64,000 nt of DNA from Acanthococcus lagerstroemiae (Eukaryota > Arthropoda > Insecta > Hemiptera > Eriococcidae): positions 45,219,574 through 45,283,573 of the forward strand of contig CM063114.1 in NCBI GenBank assembly GCA_031841125.1, in the 5' to 3' direction. The translations under genes were made by a program, and so were the position numbers. Shown piece by piece: positions 24,768 to 36,157 of the stretch. The notes under the pieces are model-generated. The model had not been told where the DNA came from. It saw nothing but the letters and a program-made list of their open reading frames with translations, and made no database searches. Every line of letters begins with the position of its first letter. Positions within the stretch are counted from its first letter, which is position 1.

Positions 24768-25114
24768 AGGGTGTTTGCCGCGCGGAGCGCTGCAAGCAAA
24801 CACCCTATTGCAATTGCTTTTTCATTTTTCTTTAAATACGAGTGAATTGTTTACAGCTCATAGTTCAGTTTTAGCTCAGTTGCGTTTAGATCGTTAGATC
24901 GGTCTTAAGGCGGAGGCGTGTGGTTCGATTCGTATTTTACTCATAACAGTATAATTGTGCGGATGTGCGTGTAGCGTCCAGCTTTTATGTTCCCGGTTCC
25001 GGGGGAAAAACGAAAAGAAGACTACTTCAGATTGCATCATTCGCTTATCAAAAAATACCTATTCTACACTAGCGCTTCTACAATTTGCGTAGTCCCCCCA
25101 CTGGCAAACACCCT
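24768..25114. mobile_element. 347 bp TIR element AGGGTGTTTGCC / GGCAAACACCCT
   Basis: Twelve-base terminal inverted repeats at 24768-24779 and 25103-25114 are perfect. A second inverted copy of the terminus at 24796-24806 forms a hairpin at the left end. Flanking hexamers GTTATT and GTTACT match at 5 of 6 positions and may be a target duplication. The interior has tRNA-like promoter boxes. No coding sequence. Confidence 0.65.
24865..24940 (+). repeat. tRNA-like sequence with RNA polymerase III boxes (SINE-type head)
   Basis: TAGCTCAGTTG at 24872-24882 fits an A box and GGTTCGATTC at 24922-24931 fits a B box, about 40 bases apart as in tRNA genes. Flanking acceptor-stem pairing is not convincing, so a tRNA-derived repeat or decayed tRNA is more likely than a working tRNA gene. 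Confidence 0.5.
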
Positions 25115-25164
25115 GTTACTACCTCGCAATCCGCGAGGTCGCTTGTTTTTTCTTTCATAACCGA

Positions 25165-25596
25165 TTTTTACTAGCTAAATCGCAGTAATCTATAACAGGA
25201 TTTTTAGGACCAAAATACCACTAACATAAAATGTTCCTTGTTAGATTTTCTGTGAAAAAGCCCCATACAACTTTTTTTTAGAAAACATATTGTGGCGAAT
25301 AATCTCGAACATTTGAGATCAGCGAAGAAAGATTGACATGTTTTGAGCAGCAGAATAGAAGTTCCATAACAAAAGCGATAAGGAGTTTCGCCAATAACGC
25401 CGGAGTATATAAAGGCCGCTGGCCGTCGCCGAACAGTCTGGTTTTATATGCGATAAACTGTGCGTTTTCAAAGCGATCTAGCTACTGTTTTCGTGCGTTT
25501 GTATTAGTGTGACATTAAAAGTTCTTAGTACGTGTTTTCGTGCGTTTTTCGGTGCGAATCTCATTACAATATTTATCGAGATAATCGCAAAAATGC
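25165..25596 (+). repeat. Dispersed repeat, copy 2, split by the solo LTR
   Basis: The two halves (25165-25290 and 25569-25596) rejoin to match copy 1 across the insertion point once one ATAT is removed. This shows the LTR inserted into an existing repeat copy. Confidence 0.7.
25291..25568 (+). mobile_element. Solo LTR of a Ty3/gypsy retrotransposon, 278 bp
   Basis: The segment runs from TGTGGCG to CATTACA, so it has TG...CA ends. It is flanked on both sides by ATAT (25287-25290 and 25569-25572), a 4 bp target duplication. It aligns along its whole length with the LTR at 26505-26784. A TATATAAA box lies near 25410. No internal retroviral sequence is attached: the flanks are the two halves of an older dispersed repeat. 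Confidence 0.85.
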
Positions 25597-25619
25597 ATAT
25601 GTCTAAAGTATCACCAAAA

Positions 25620-26504
25620 ATACTCCACCTGCCGAAGTATGGAACAAAATACGGGCAACAGAGAAGAAACGAACATTCCATATCCCCACAGCCATCATAT
25701 CCGGAGTTCAGCAACCTCATACATCGTCCACAGAAATAGCCGAATCCTTTGTTGATTCTTTCGCAAAGGCTTCAAATCGTTCAACAGCCCGACCACACTT
25801 CACCAACACTAGTCTCACAGATAACGCCAAAGCTACTTACAACCAACAACTCATCTAGGAAAAACTACAATCAGCCACTCGATGCACCAAAACAGCAAGT
25901 CCAGAACCAGATGAAATCCACATTTCGATGATCAAAAACGCACACCCCAAACTGAAATTCTCCATATTCCGCCTCTTCAACACCATCTGGAACACTGAAC
26001 AATTTCCTCGAGCATGGTGACACGCAATCATCATACCACTTTTCATACAACATAAACCTCCACACCTCTCGACAGCTACAGCTCCATCTCACTCACCTCC
26101 GTACTCTGCAAGCTCCTAGAAAAAACAGTCAACACTCGGTTCCAACGCATTCTTTCCACAGAAAAACTAATGCCTCCTCAACAAGCTGGATTTCAACCCG
26201 GCCAATCAACAGAAGAACAACTTGCCTTCCTTTTTAGTTCCATCTTCGAAGCCTTCTTCCGTCGCCATCATGTACTAGCCGTCTTCTTCGATCTACAAAA
26301 AGCCTTTGACATCATCTGGAAAATACAAATCACCGAACAACTATACAAATGGGATATCGAAGGCCGTATTCTTCTCTTTATCCAGCAGTTCCACACCAAC
26401 TGAAGCTGCAAAGTTCGTCTTGGTCCACACCATCTCCTCAAGTTGAACACTAGACAATGGAGTTCCTCAAGGTTCCGTTCTAAGTCCCACACTCTCCAAC
26501 ATAG
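25620..26504 (+). pseudogene. Jockey-like non-LTR retrotransposon RT fragment
   Basis: Frames joined across stops give the RT fingers region ([19 protein letters not shown]), then the best open stretch at 26170-26402 with QQAGFQPGQSTEEQL, AVFFDLQKAFD and KWDIEG, all typical of jockey/I-type RT. The next motif, GVPQGSVLSPTL, is readable at 26460-26495, after which the gypsy LTR begins. The YxDD block, endonuclease and RNase H are absent. Family assignment rests on motifs only. Confidence 0.8.
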
Positions 26505-26784
26505 TGTGGCGAAGAACGCTCCAGAACATTCGAGATACGCGAAAAAAGATCGACATGTTTCGAGCAGCAGAATAGAAGATAGATAACAAGAGCGATAAGG
26601 AGTTACACCGATAACACCGGGATATATAAAAGCCGCTGGTCGACGCCGTATAGTCTAGTGTTGTATGCGAAAAATTGTGCGTTTTCTAGCGATTCAGCTA
26701 CTGTTTTTGTGCGTTTGTATTAGTGTGACATTGAAAGTTCTTTTTACGTGTTTTTATGCGTTTTTCAGTGCGAATTCCGTTACA
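26505..26784 (+). mobile_element. 5' LTR of a Ty3/gypsy retrotransposon, 280 bp
   Basis: Diverged copy of the solo LTR 1.2 kb upstream, again TGTGGCG to GTTACA, with a TATATAAAA box near 26626 that would drive the element's genomic RNA. It is followed directly by a primer-binding site and pol-derived sequence. Its insertion interrupts a jockey-like RT fragment that ends just upstream. No matching 3' LTR occurs downstream in the window. Confidence 0.85.
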
Positions 26785-28925
26785 TTGGTGTCAAAAGTGG
26801 GATTCGACAGTGCGCGTCGTAAAGATCTCGTTTGGACATTCAAGTTCTGTGGATTCGGCGTTTTGCGTTGAAGAAGTGAGTGTCATCAAAACTTTCCATC
26901 CATGATGGCTCCAAAAAAGTTGCTCGAACTGTCGCAGAAAGAGTTTTGGGAGGAATTGATGAACCGTGACTGATCACCATCAGGTTTGAAAGTGGAACTA
27001 GTCTGGTGGCGGGAAACCTTCCTAAGAGGTGAAGGTAAGGACCCAGAAACTTTCATCTCCAATGTGGAACGGGAACAAGAAGAAGATGTGACAACAACTG
27101 CTGTTCTCCACCCCATCATGACAGTGTTGGGCAAAATAAAGACGGATCAGGCCCAATTGAGGACTGAACAGCTCAAGAAGGAAGACCTAACAAACCTCAA
27201 AGAAGACATCTATAAAAGGGCGATAGAGGCTCTTCTAAAGGACTTCAGGAAGATCTTTGCTGAGAACAGCGATGATTATGGCTGGGCAGAATTGGTCCAA
27301 CATTGGATTGATACTAGGGACAGCCCACCCACTAAGCACAGCCCTCAGATAGTCCCGTTGGCAAGACAAGAGGAAGTCAACCGGGTGATCAATGACCAGC
27401 ACAGAGCACAGACAGTGGGTTATCCAGCCATCTTCAAGTCCATGGACATCCCCCATTGTGCTGGTACCAAAGAAGGGTGGTACAACATGGTTGTGTGTGG
27501 ACTATCATCGGCTGAATGATGTAACTTGGAAAGACAATTACCCATTGCCTTGGATTGATGACACACTGAATCTACTAGGTGGAAGCAAGTAGTATATAAC
27601 AGTGGATTTGAAGAGTAGTTACCACCAAGTGATCCTTCATCCCGAGGATAAAGCAAAGACAGCGTTCTCGAATAGTTCTGGACTCTGGCAGTGATGCTCT
27701 TTGAACTGTGTAATACGCCAGCTACATTCGAGCATTTGATGGTGACAGTCCTGCGAGGCCTACTAGGCAAGATCTGCCGAGTGTACCTTGATGATGTGGT
27801 CATCTTTGGAGCATCTACCCTGCAGCAACACCTAGATAAGGTCAGACTGGTGTTCTCTAGGTTCCAGAGCGCCGGGTTGAAGCTGTCACCCAAGAAGTAT
27901 TCCCTGGCCCAGAAGGAGGTACAGGGAAGGAATCCAGACAGATCCAGATAAGCTATTTGCAGTGGAAAAGTGGCTAGTTCCAGAGGACAAGCATCAGACC
28001 AGGAGCTTCCTCGGATTCTGTTCCTAGTACCAAAGATACATCCGAGATTTTGCTGGTATTGCCCGACCACTACATCAGTTAATAGAAGATCACCGGGAGT
28101 TTGTCTAGACAGACAGGTGCACAGAAGCCTTTGAGATATTAAAGAAACTGTTGTGTACAGCTCCAGTCTTGGCTTTTCCAAAACCAGAGCAGCCATTCAT
28201 TGTGGACACAGATGCCAGTGACACAGCCATTGGAGCTGTACTTGCTCAGATGGAAGATGGGAATGAGCGCGTCATTGCTTACTACAGCAAGTCTTTTTCA
28301 CGGTCTGAGTGGAACTACTGTGTCACTAGGAGAGAGCTCCTTGCTGTGGTCAAAACCTTGCACCAGTTCCACAAGTATCTGTATGAACAGAAATTTATTC
28401 TCCAGACTGACCATTAGGCATTACAGTGGCTCCTGTCCTTCAAATATCCCGAGGGACAGATCCCAAGGTGGCTTCAGCAGCTACAGGAGTATTCCTGCAA
28501 AATACAGTTCCGGAAATGCAAAATCCATGGAAATGCAGCTGGACTGTTGAGGTGACCGTGCCCTGCAGACTGCCACTTTTGTCAGCAACTGGAGAAGAAG
28601 GAACTTGCATCCGTTAAGCGGGTATTACTGCAGTCCAGTGATGCACTGAAGAAAGATCAGCTGGAAGATGAAGTCGTTGATCAGATTCTATGAGCCAAGC
28701 AAGCAGGCGAAAGACCACCGAGATAGGAAATTCTGGATCAGTCACGAGAGTTGAAAGCACTGTGGGCTCAGTGGGACTCGCTGCGCACTAGTGACGGCCT
28801 TCAGGTGCGCGCTTGGGAGTTGGAAGATGACACAACAGTGCAAATGCAGACCAACATTCCACGGAAGAAGGTTTTGGAAATCCTTATGTGGTGTACATGA
28901 CCAAGTGTCCAGAGGGCATCTGGCT
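26785..28925 (+). pseudogene. Ty3/gypsy pol remnant (RT, RNase H, start of integrase)
   Basis: The internal region has many stops and frameshifts. RT blocks are readable at 27240-27520 and again at 27691-27940, the latter with the catalytic YLDDVV and the gypsy-type LCNTPATFEHLM motif before it. The RNase H domain at 28151-28640 has DTDASD and the gypsy signatures YYSKSF and CVTRRELLAVV. From about 28690 the start of the integrase zinc-binding region can be followed (ALWAQWDSLR) until homology stops near 28925. No gag, protease or 3' LTR is seen. The element cannot move; the break within integrase indicates 3' truncation. Confidence 0.85.
26786..26803 (+). other. Probable primer-binding site of the gypsy element
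   Basis: TGGTGTCAAAAGTGGGAT lies one base after the LTR end, where tRNA-primed minus-strand synthesis starts in Ty3/gypsy elements. Elements of this type often carry a similar TGGTGTC...GTGGGA sequence. The tRNA was not identified. Confidence 0.7.
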
Positions 28926-28929
28926 TCTT

Positions 28930-29040
28930 TGTCTATCTGTTACCTGACTGACTAACCATTGGTCTGTTTAACTCACTGATTACCCATCTGGTTGGTTGAC
29001 TGATTGCTTAGCTAACAGATGTCTATGTCTATGTATAGCC
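28930..29040 (+). repeat. Short degenerate TGACTGAC/CTATC array
   Basis: Directly after the gypsy truncation point, words such as CTGACTGACTAAC and GGTTGACTGATTG repeat over about 100 bases. Expansion here may have obscured the 3' end of the gypsy element. Confidence 0.5.
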
Positions 29041-29849
29041 ATGTTCATAGCTGGACGTGGGCTCAGCCATCTACGAGGCTAACATGATAGTGTTGCCTTG
29101 AATCGATCACTGGTCTAGGGAGGAATAGTGCGGTGGTTTCCCGCTGCCTTCGGCAGGTTTATCACGGGTGCTGTGGTGATAACTGGCGAATTTCCAGGGA
29201 CCATCGCGGAGCTGACGCAGTGGGGACTCTAATATGTGGAAGAATGGTATGCAAAAGCAAAAAAAAGGATTATTGATAAATCCGGACAAGACTGAGATCA
29301 CTCTTTTCACACACAAAAGGAAGGGTTAGGAGTTGATCAAGGTGCAATACAAAGGAAGACCGTTAGATCCACAAGCGGATAAGTGAGGGTCCGGACCTCC
29401 TCCCCCATCCCAAAAAATCTAAATTTATCTATAATGACCCAGAACTATTATGTTTCGTCTACAACATTTTTCATTCGGACCCCCCCCCCCCGATATTATT
29501 TTCTGTGTCCGCCCGGGTTAGATCTCACAGGAAAGGTGAAGAACTTGAGAGTACATCTTAACGAAAAACTTCCCTGGAGGATCACGTCTCAGAGAAAATA
29601 AGAAAAGGAATTGAGGCTCTTTAGGTTTGCTGTAACTTTGTCAGCAGGATTTGGGGACTCTCTCCCAAAATGATGAACTGGATATATACCGGTGTAATAC
29701 GTCCCAGAATCACATATGCGGCAGTTGTGTGGTGGGGCCGGGTCCAACAGGCTGAAGTCAGACAGGAACTGAACCACATGCAAGGGCATGCGTGAGTGAT
29801 AATGGGGGTAATGAGAAAGGTGCCGACAAAAGTACTTGAAAGACTCTTA

Positions 29850-30518
29850 GGCGGGTCTCAGACCGAAGCAATATGGTGATAAGCAATATATCACGAGCAA
29901 CATGTTGAGGAAATATTGCTTTCGAATTGCGCAGACCAGAGCAATATTGCGACGATGTTTTTGTTATCTGCGATGGTGTTAATGATAATTTAATTTCAAT
30001 TATTGTGATTAAATTTTTAATTTTGCCTAATTTTTCATCTAAACAACTTTCGTTTTATAATAAGAATGTCTTCGTCTGAAGAAGAAGTGATGGTACTGTA
30101 TCGATGGCATAGAAGACGAAGAAATCAACGAAAGCCTCGGAGTTGTTGGAAACAAGAATGCCCACAGAAACTTATTACCTACAGCGCCAAGGTTTGCGCC
30201 GCGGATTTAATTTTATATGAAGCAGAGTTTCAAAACTGCTACAGAATGAAACCAGATACATTCCGTTTTTTACCTGGACAGCTAGAACTGATAAGAAATA
30301 CAATGGAACATCGAGGTCGAGGCGAAGAGATATCGCTAAATGCACCGGCACGATTATCACTCCGAAATATATTTCCGTGATAACGCGACAAAATGATATC
30401 ACCTTGCTCTGGTGTGCGCACTTCCATTTAATTACATATGTTTTCTTTATCGGTGATATTTCCATTATGTTGCTAGTGATATATTGCTTACTGATGTTGC
30501 TTTGGTCTGAGACCCGCC
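29850..30518 (+). mobile_element. PIF/Harbinger deletion derivative, 669 bp, TTA target duplication
   Basis: About 45 bp TIRs begin GGCGGGTCTCAGACC and end with the inverted GGTCTGAGACCCGCC. TTA flanks both sides (29847-29849 and 30519-30521), the classic Harbinger target. It splits the R1-type retrotransposon reading frame. It contains one ORF, listed separately. Confidence 0.9.
30066..30380 (+). CDS. N-terminal fragment of a Harbinger (HARBI1-like) transposase, 104 codons
   Basis: The start MSSSEEEVMVLYRWHRRRRN has the acidic then Arg-rich opening usual in Harbinger nucleases. EFQNCYRMKPDTFRFL fits the conserved segment before the DDE nuclease, and the ORF reaches the region before the LRYLATG-type motif, then stops at LRNIFP near the right TIR. 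The DDE catalytic residues and most of the roughly 350-residue protein are gone, so it cannot catalyse transposition. The frame is open over the whole piece, which fits a simple internal deletion. A Myb-like partner gene is absent. Confidence 0.75.
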   Translation: MSSSEEEVMVLYRWHRRRRNQRKPRSCWKQECPQKLITYSAKVCAADLILYEAEFQNCYRMKPDTFRFLPGQLELIRNTMEHRGRGEEISLNAPARLSLRNIFP

Positions 30519-31624
30519 TTAAACCTGCCTTCACAACACACTGCTATAAAAGGAGCTGCGATAATGGAGGCTAATCGTCTAGGCTTCGTGTCTAAAAAGC
30601 AAGCCATAGAAGAATATGGGAGATGGCGGGGACAACAGACAAATGTTTTGGGATGCGAGGGACAGAATAGCAATGGGGACACGTCTTTAATAAGCCATAC
30701 GGTGCATAGATATCCACACGGGAGGCACGAGAAAGAGTTGGTCAGGCACTCCAGGAGAGGAGAAGCATGCGTGGTTTGCAGATGCTTCAAAGAATGATCA
30801 AGGTGTAGGAATCGCAAACACGAATGCAACAGGCACTGACCACCATTCAAGGGCACTGGATGCGGGAGTCACTATCTTCGAAGCAGAGGTAATGGCGATC
30901 ACGGTGGCCACTGATAAAAGCCAGCAGAAGGGATGTATATCCGTACAAGTAGTCAAACGGCGATTAAGGCATTACCGACACACCAAACTACATCCATGGT
31001 GGTGGCCGACTGCATTAACAAATTATATTATACTCTTGCTCCGGAGGTTACCACAGTATGGACATCGGAGGACTGCGGCATAAAAGGGAACATGATCATG
31101 GATAAGCTAGCGAAGGAGGGCACAAAAAAGGACGTGGTAATGCCTAAGCCGTGTCTTCCCGTAGCACACAGCGTCATAAAATCCAAGGTAAAAGCTGAGA
31201 TAAGTGAGTAGATGGAAATGCACTGGCGAATGGTCAGTGGCATGAAAGTCAGCAAAACACTGATAGGGGACGCCCCCGGTAAGTACGCCGAGCTCCCATT
31301 AGCGTTCGACAGAAAACAGGCAAGGCTCATGATCGGACTACTAACTGATCATAGGGCCACAAAACACATGTGGTATAAAATAGGAGTGGCGAAAAGCAGC
31401 TCCTGAAGGCACTATGGAGAAGAGGAAGGGAACGTCGATTCACATCATATGTCAATGCCCGGCAATAGCCGGGACAAGACGCGAAGCACTGGGACTGGAG
31501 TATCAGACGCCCAGTCAAGTCAAAGGAATAGAACTCAGTAAAATTCTCACTTTGGCTGTAACAGTGAGACTACTGACTGGAACCTGAAGAAACGTGCAAT
31601 GGACTATGAAGTCTGAGCACTCGA

Positions 31625-32855
31625 CGCACATAGCGCCACCTCACACAAATGTAAGTACGAGTATATGTATCTCGGGTTTTCTCCCACTAAATTGGTCTTT
31701 GCTGTTATTTTAGCCTAATCACTGTTGGCTTGCGCCATAGACGAGCAATTTATTACTCGCAGCCAAGCGTAAAACGACCTTGCATAAAGTATGTACCGGC
31801 CCGCTTACAATACCCGGATATAGATAACGCGCTTTATCTGGTGGTCATACTCTGCTAAACAGGTTGCAACTCGATGTTTTCTTGAAATTCTGGAGTTTAA
31901 CTTTTACCAGCCGAGGAAGGGATAATGGTGACTGTAGTACAGAAAGGTCTGTCGGTTTGTTTGTCTATCTGTCCATCTGGGTGGCTAATAGATACGCTGT
32001 TTCAAAATTTCGCTACCTCAAAATGGCGTACAATCCATCGAATTTTCCAACGTCAAAAGTAACGCTGTTAAGACTGCCAGAATCAATATTTGTCTGTCTT
32101 GTATTAATGGTTCGCAAGCAGAGGCGTTAAATTGATACACTTCATTTTTCTAGCCACTCAGATGAAACCGTGCGATGTGCAAACATCGATTCGCAAAACT
32201 ACGCTTTTCTTTCTTCGAGAACTTAGCAAGGCCGCGCGGCTTTACACTGAAATCGGGAATTCCGAAACATTAAAGCGAGCACGGCTCTTGAAGTGTAACC
32301 TACTAATTGGGGTAAAAGGGTTGCGCAACATAGATTTCGTATAGCAGGTATATATACGAAAAAGGACGGGGATATTCGAGCGGCAGAATGTACGTACTTC
32401 ATTTGGAGTAAAAAGTGTTAAATAAACGCAGCCTTAATTAAGTACTATTTCCGTTCCTCTCTCGCTTCAAGACGAATTCCCAACGGCTTATTCAGACTTG
32501 ACGTCGAATGCTATACACAATGAAGTCTCGTACTTCGTTAATGTTATTCGGCTGATGTGACCCGTTCTGTTCAGCTCAGTTTTCTGAATGAGAAATGAAC
32601 CCGACGCGGTGGTCGATAACTTACCCAACGAGAAGAGGGGCGACGTCATTTTTTGATAGTTTGACATCCTACAGAAACAAAAAACAGGACAGCGAAGGTA
32701 GAAATGCATGCATGATTGTAGAGACCAGGCATATGGGCGTAGAAACAGAAGGGATTGAAGGCCAAATGCCCAGGGACTCAGTTTGCTCTCCTGAAATTGA
32801 GTCCAAACAACAAAACATCGGGGGATTCCGAATTGAGTGCCAAAACGGTGTTTTT
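31625..32855. other. Intergenic DNA, no gene seen
   Basis: Short ORFs without known motifs; moderate CpG. The phrase GATTGAGTCC begins to recur from about 32795 and leads into the inverted repeat that follows. Confidence 0.4.
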
Positions 32856-32857
32856 TG

Positions 32858-33135
32858 CCGGATTGAGTCCCTGGCTTGCGGGGTTACCTGACATGAAGTT
32901 CCGGATTGAGTCCCGGGTTAGCGCTCCCATGTTCGGTTCCTTCGTACAATGTTGCAGACAACATATTAACCTACACGTAGAGAATAGATCTTACAGGTTT
33001 CGTTGTTTTCGTTGATGCGAATTAATTTGGAATATATGAGAAATTTCGATAGTCTCGTTTTTCTTTCCTGAATGCCAACAAGGGACTCAATCCGGAAATT
33101 TATTTCAGGCAGGCACGCTACCGCGGGACTCAATA
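32858..33135. mobile_element. MITE-like inverted repeat, CCGGATTGAGTCCC
   Basis: 32858-32922 and 33076-33135 are imperfect inverted copies about 60 bp long, each holding two GGATTGAGTCCC-type words. Another GAATTGAGT word lies just upstream. No target duplication was found. Confidence 0.55.
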
Positions 33136-33570
33136 AGGGTACTGATAACAAATACGGGCGCGGCTGGAACACAATCCGGTGACGCCCAGAACATCTATGA
33201 TTCAAGGGAGCAGGACTGGACCAGCCAAGAAGGTCTCCCCACACACACACAACAACAACAACAACAAATTTTAATACGTTTACGGCAGTGCCGGATTCAG
33301 CGTCTTGCTTTTCCTTGTCCCCATTTTCTAACGTCCGGGGGAGGAGTTAATGAGCAGAGGCTCTAAAGATATTTATTATTATTATCATCATTATTACAGC
33401 TTTGGTAACAGAAAGGAAGATAAGGGAGGCACGGGGGACAGCTTGCCCCCAAGCCTCCGCCGGAGTTGGGAAATTTTAGGAAATGTATCAAAGTTTAGAA
33501 AAATCACACAAGCCAGAGAGTCTTTTTTTTCTTTTTTTTTCCCCTAAACATTCTATATGCTTTTACTATT

Positions 33571-33925
33571 GGGTATATTTGAGCGAAAACCATAACGCTC
33601 CCTCCTCCTACACGTTCCCCCGACACGAATTCAGTGGTTGACATTTCCATGGCAATTTATTTTTCTTCCAGCCAAGTGCTCATTGATCTTGATCTTTGTG
33701 CGCCCTGCGCGATTACAGTTCTTCTTTTTTTTTTCTCTTCTCGTTTCCAGCTCAGTTCAGCTCACAATACTTTAACTTTACATGCTGATAATTCAGTTCA
33801 GGGGTTGGCATTTCCATTTTCTTCCCGCCATGGGTATACTTGAGCGAAAACTGTAACACTCCCCCCCCCCCCGACACGAATTCAGTGGCAGACATTTTCT
33901 GCGCCTTGCGCGATTACCGTCTGCA
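33571..33925 (+). repeat. Local duplication with a 261 bp offset at its left edge
   Basis: GGGTATATTTGAGCGAAAAC, followed by a C-run and GACACGAATTCAGTGG, repeats from 33832. The later GCGCGATTACAG phrase repeats only about 200 bases on, so one unit has a deletion. Confidence 0.65.
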
Positions 33926-33989
33926 GCCGTGTTGCTAATAAATGGGTAAATTGGTAAGATAATAAGTTGTAAATTTTGAGAATATTAAA

Positions 33990-36050
33990 AAAAAACTTTC
34001 ATAATTCTTGGACAGTATTTCCAGTATGATTACAATTTTCCCTAAATCTGGTTCAAATTTCGTATTCGAGGTGGCTAAAGACTCTGAATATCAAAATAAG
34101 TTCTATTAGTTTTGTAAGATTTTTCAAATGTGATATTTCATCAACGAATTATCTGATAATTATTCGAAGATGACTATAATTTTCTAGAATCTAGCTGAAG
34201 TCCTAGGTTCAAATTGGTTGAGATACCGAATTACATTCAGTTTTCAATTTTACTAAAATTTTCAAACTCTGAGATTCATAAAATTAATTTTTTTTTCAAT
34301 TAATTTCTCATGATGACTACAATTTTTCATGAATCCGGCGGAAATATTATATTTAAATTGATTACATGTATACTCCTAATATCGAGTTAATTTTAAATTT
34401 AGTTTTGTCAATTTTTTCGAATTTTGAAGTATTGTTCCATATTTCTTGGATTATTTCTCCCAGGTGACTACAATTCTCAAATAGACTGACTGACCACTCG
34501 TATATTCGAATTAGCTAAGAACATCAAATTAAATTCACATTTCAATTTTATTCAACTTCTTCGAATTTTATAAAATATTTTCTACATTTTTTTGGTTGTA
34601 AATTTAAGGTGACTATACGATTCTGGCTGAAATTTCGAGTTCGAATTCGCAGAAGACCCCTGATATCGAATTAAATTCAATTTTCAATTATATGAAATTT
34701 TTCGAATTCTGAAATTTAAGAAACTTATTCTGGATCAATTTCCCAAAATGACAATTTTTAATGAACCTAGTTGAAATTTTTTGTGTTCCATCTCTAATTT
34801 TAAAATTCTTTCAGATTTTTCAATTTTTGAAATATCTATCAATATTTGTTCGTAATTACTGTTTTTTTTTTTAAACGAATATCGCAGAATCTTTGTATGG
34901 AAATTAGCTGAAAACTCCTAATATCATAAGTTACGTTCGATTTTCACTTTTCTTTTCTTTTTTTTTTGTTTTAATTTTTAGATTTTAAAAAACTAGTTGT
35001 TTATCGCTCTTTGAAGATGAATACAATTTTTCATGAATCTACTCGCAATTCATATTTTTTGTTTGAACTGGCTGAAGACTTGTGATATCAAATTGAGTTC
35101 AATTTTCAATGTCATCAAATTTTTCGAATTCTAAGACTTTTTCAAAATTCTAGTGATCAGTTTCTCAAAATGACCATAATTTTTCTGAAATTTTGGGTTC
35201 GAATTTTGATTGAGTGTTCCTGATATTAAATTAAATTCAATGTTTAATTTTACCAAACTTTTCGAAGTCTGAGATTTAAGATATGATTTTCTTATCGATT
35301 TCCCAAAATGACTACAGTGTTTCATGCACTTGGCTGAGATTTTGTACTCGATTTGGCTGAAGAATCCTAATCTATATTATAAAGGAGCAGCATATTTATA
35401 TAAAAGTCTTAACTTTCAAATTTTTACATTTTTAACAATTTTTCAATATTTCTCCTGGGCAAGTACTTTTTTTTTTTTTTTAATGAATCTTGCTGATGGC
35501 TTTTCTTATGCAAATTAGTTGAAGGCTCCTGATGATATCAAATGTTCGGTTTTCAATTTTTTTCTTCAAATTTTGCAATTTTTTCAAAAATTTTTATCAC
35601 TTTTCGAAGATGACTACAATTTTCTCATGAATCTACTTGAAATTTTGCGTTCTTCTAATATCGAATTGAGTTCAATTTTCAATTTCATCAAATTTTTCAA
35701 ATTCTGAGATTTTTTCAAAATTTTTGCGATCAGTTTCTCAACACTATAATTATTTTTCACGAACCTGGCTACTATTTTGTATTAAAATTTGCGTAAGACT
35801 TCCAATATCGAAATAATTTTAATTTTTAATTTTCAAATTTCGAAATATATTTAAAAATTTTTTTCGTAATTTGAGGATAATTTTTCCCAGATGACCACAG
35901 TTTTCCACGAATCTGGCCGAACTGTCGTATATTCGTATTATATAAGGACTCATATCAAATTATGTTCGAATTGCAATTTTTGGAAATTCGACATAAACAT
36001 TTTTTGACTAGAGGTCACTGCAACCCAACATGAATCTGACTAAAATTTGT
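33990..36050. repeat. AT-rich satellite, ~145 bp units, about 14 copies
   Basis: The phrase GATGACTACAATTTTTCATGAATCTGG recurs in mutated form at roughly 34025, 34170, 34313, 34464, 34617, 34747, 35018, 35170, 35309, 35609, 35745 and 35890, each followed by GAATT, GAAGACTCCTGATATC and TCAATTTTCAATTT blocks. Spacing is 130-153 bp. Highly diverged between units, so old. No coding; ORFs here are chance. Confidence 0.85.
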
Positions 36051-36157
36051 ATTCGAATCAAAATACGACAACAGCGGATCTAACATGACAGCAAGCGGGT
36101 ATTTGCCACCCCACCCAAAAAAAAAGAAGAAAATGGGCATCAGAACACCCTAGACTA

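Larger units (their letters stand above)
29250..31620 (+). pseudogene. R1-clade non-LTR retrotransposon, 3' half, interrupted
   Basis: Joined frames give the end of RT (NPDKTEITLFTHKRK; later NLRVHLNEKLPW and GLSPKMMNWIYTGVIRPRI). After the Harbinger insert at 29850-30518 the same element resumes with AIMEANRLGF, then an RNase H domain (WFADASKNDQGVGIA, FEAEVMAI), HSVIKSKVKAEISE, and a final stretch resembling the Cys/His-rich R1 tail. Many stops and frameshifts show it is dead. A C-run region at 29380-29520 may be a further insert. The 5' part (ORF1, endonuclease, RT core) is missing. Confidence 0.85.

Noticed and set aside
24865..24940. Functional tRNA gene
   Set aside because: A and B boxes fit, but acceptor-stem pairing is not convincing and the sequence sits inside a TIR element.
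27420..28196. 258-codon minus-strand ORF
   Set aside because: Lies antisense to the gypsy RT/RNase H region, whose plus-strand motifs (YLDDVV, DTDASD) are unmistakable.
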